DNA from: Alcaligenaceae bacterium
Lineage (GTDB): Bacteria; Pseudomonadota; Gammaproteobacteria; Burkholderiales; Burkholderiaceae_B
Direction of reading: 5' to 3'
Length of the DNA: 13,656 nt
Assembly: GCA_012512545.1 (NCBI GenBank)
Contig: JAAZDZ010000512.1
Span: 1-13,656, forward strand
Shown: positions 13,048 to 13,656 of the stretch, piece after piece
Layout: every line of letters begins with the position of its first letter
Position numbering within the stretch: the first letter of the stretch is position 1
The notes under the pieces: model-generated
Told to the model about the DNA's origin: nothing
Seen by the model: the letters and a program-made list of their open reading frames with translations, nothing else
Databases searched by the model: none
Position numbers and translations under genes: made by a program

Positions 13048-13656
13048 TTACACAGTCGCGCCAGCAACTTCCCATTGGGCCTGATCAAAGGCTTTGCCTC
13101 TGGTCAGGAGTGCCCAGACGGTGCGGGCCAGTTTATTAGCCAGCGCAGCAACCACGACGCTAAAAGGTCGACGCGCAAGTAGCTGTTGGATCCAGGCAGT
13201 TTGGCGACTTCGGCATATAACGGCTCGCGCACCATGCATCAGCAGGGTGCGCACATAGGCGTCACCACGTTTGGAGATCCCAAGTTGACGTGTCTTGCCC
13301 CCGGTACCGGTTTGTCTTGGCGTTAGACCCAGCCAGGCTGCAAATTGTCTGCCAGAATCAAAGCTCGACAGCTCGGTCGCCGTGGCCACTAATGCTGTGG
13401 CCGTCAGCGGTCCAATACCAGGGATGGTCTGTATGGCCTGCATCTGGAAGTTCTGTTTAACCAATTGAACAAGACGCCTGTCGAGCTGGTCGATGTCTTG
13501 CTGTAGGTGTGAAATACGTTTCAACTGCTCCTGAACACTGACTACAACGATCTCCGAAAGTCGACCGTTCTCCTGCGCTTTGGCCAATTCATCTGGAATG
13601 CGTTTGAGCAAGGCCTGGTGACCTTCCGGCAACACAATGCCGAACTCGTAGAGCAA
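13048..13656 (-). CDS. IS110-family transposase, C-terminal part (runs off right edge)
   Basis: 202 residues of an IS110-family transposase are visible, from LLYEFGIVLPEGH at the window edge to a stop after WEVAGATV. It contains the conserved Transposase_20 block: IQTIPGIGPLTATALVATAT, then FDSGRQFAAWLGLTPRQTGT and KTRQLGISKRGDAYVRTLLM, with the Ser-containing region that acts with the DEDD N-terminal domain. The N-terminal catalytic domain lies outside the window, so the first codon here (TTG) is not the true start. IS110 elements lack ordinary inverted repeats and use a bridge RNA made from a noncoding end. The sequence beyond the stop, 13047 and below, should hold one terminal region. Confidence 0.92.
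   Translation of the reverse strand: MLYEFGIVLPEGHQALLKRIPDELAKAQENGRLSEIVVVSVQEQLKRISHLQQDIDQLDRRLVQLVKQNFQMQAIQTIPGIGPLTATALVATATELSSFDSGRQFAAWLGLTPRQTGTGGKTRQLGISKRGDAYVRTLLMHGARAVICRSRQTAWIQQLLARRPFSVVVAALANKLARTVWALLTRGKAFDQAQWEVAGATV

Noticed and set aside
1..13656. CRISPR array
   Set aside because: No regularly spaced set of three or more identical repeats is present; the direct repeats seen occur only in pairs with long or irregular spacing.

Overview
The window looks like a patchwork accessory region of a proteobacterial integrative/conjugative element or genomic island. It holds part of a TOL/SXT/PFGI-type conjugative coupling protein (TraD), pieces of IS66-, IS5- and IS110-family elements, a P4-type tyrosine integrase and an abortive-infection-type gene. 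These families, and the GC-rich IS and integrase genes, suggest a gamma- or betaproteobacterium. I cannot name the genus. No rRNA, tRNA, CRISPR array or housekeeping gene is visible.

Layout, left to right. 1-547 (minus) is a middle piece of TraD that runs off the left edge and loses its ATPase N-terminal half where an IS66-type remnant begins. 596-1295 (plus) is that remnant: left end, tnpA and most of tnpB. 1536-7663 (minus) is a tight four-gene operon, the core of the window. 7935-9563 (plus) is an IS5-family transposase gene with an in-frame amber stop, flanked by two 28-bp imperfect direct repeats. 9563-9837 is a 275-bp miniature IS66 derivative. 9913-10812 (minus) is an Abi_2 (AbiD/AbiF-like) gene. 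10813-11600 is noncoding DNA rich in inverted and direct repeats. 11601-12833 (minus) is the P4-type integrase. 13048-13656 (minus) is the C-terminal part of an IS110-family transposase running off the right edge.

The operon at 7663-1536 is read in this order: (1) a 168-aa protein with a DUF1399/GRDP-like domain and a cysteine-bearing C-terminal tail; (2) a 269-aa TauD/clavaminate-synthase-like Fe(II)/2-oxoglutarate oxygenase; (3) a 425-aa radical SAM/SPASM enzyme whose N-terminus looks like a small winged-helix peptide-binding module; (4) a 1187-aa UvrA-like twin-ABC ATPase with an extra partial third UvrA-type zinc module. All three junctions overlap (1, 4 and 26 bp), so the genes are almost certainly co-expressed and probably translationally coupled. 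A radical SAM/SPASM enzyme plus a 2OG oxygenase next to a small protein with a Cys-rich tail resembles a ribosomally made, post-translationally modified peptide (RiPP) or protein-modification pathway. UvrA-like ABC proteins are known as self-resistance factors for DNA-binding natural products (DrrC, Ecm16), so the fourth protein could be immunity. No transporter or protease is visible in the operon, so an intracellular modified protein or a defence function is also possible. The operon is visibly more AT-rich than the flanking IS genes, which fits imported cargo.
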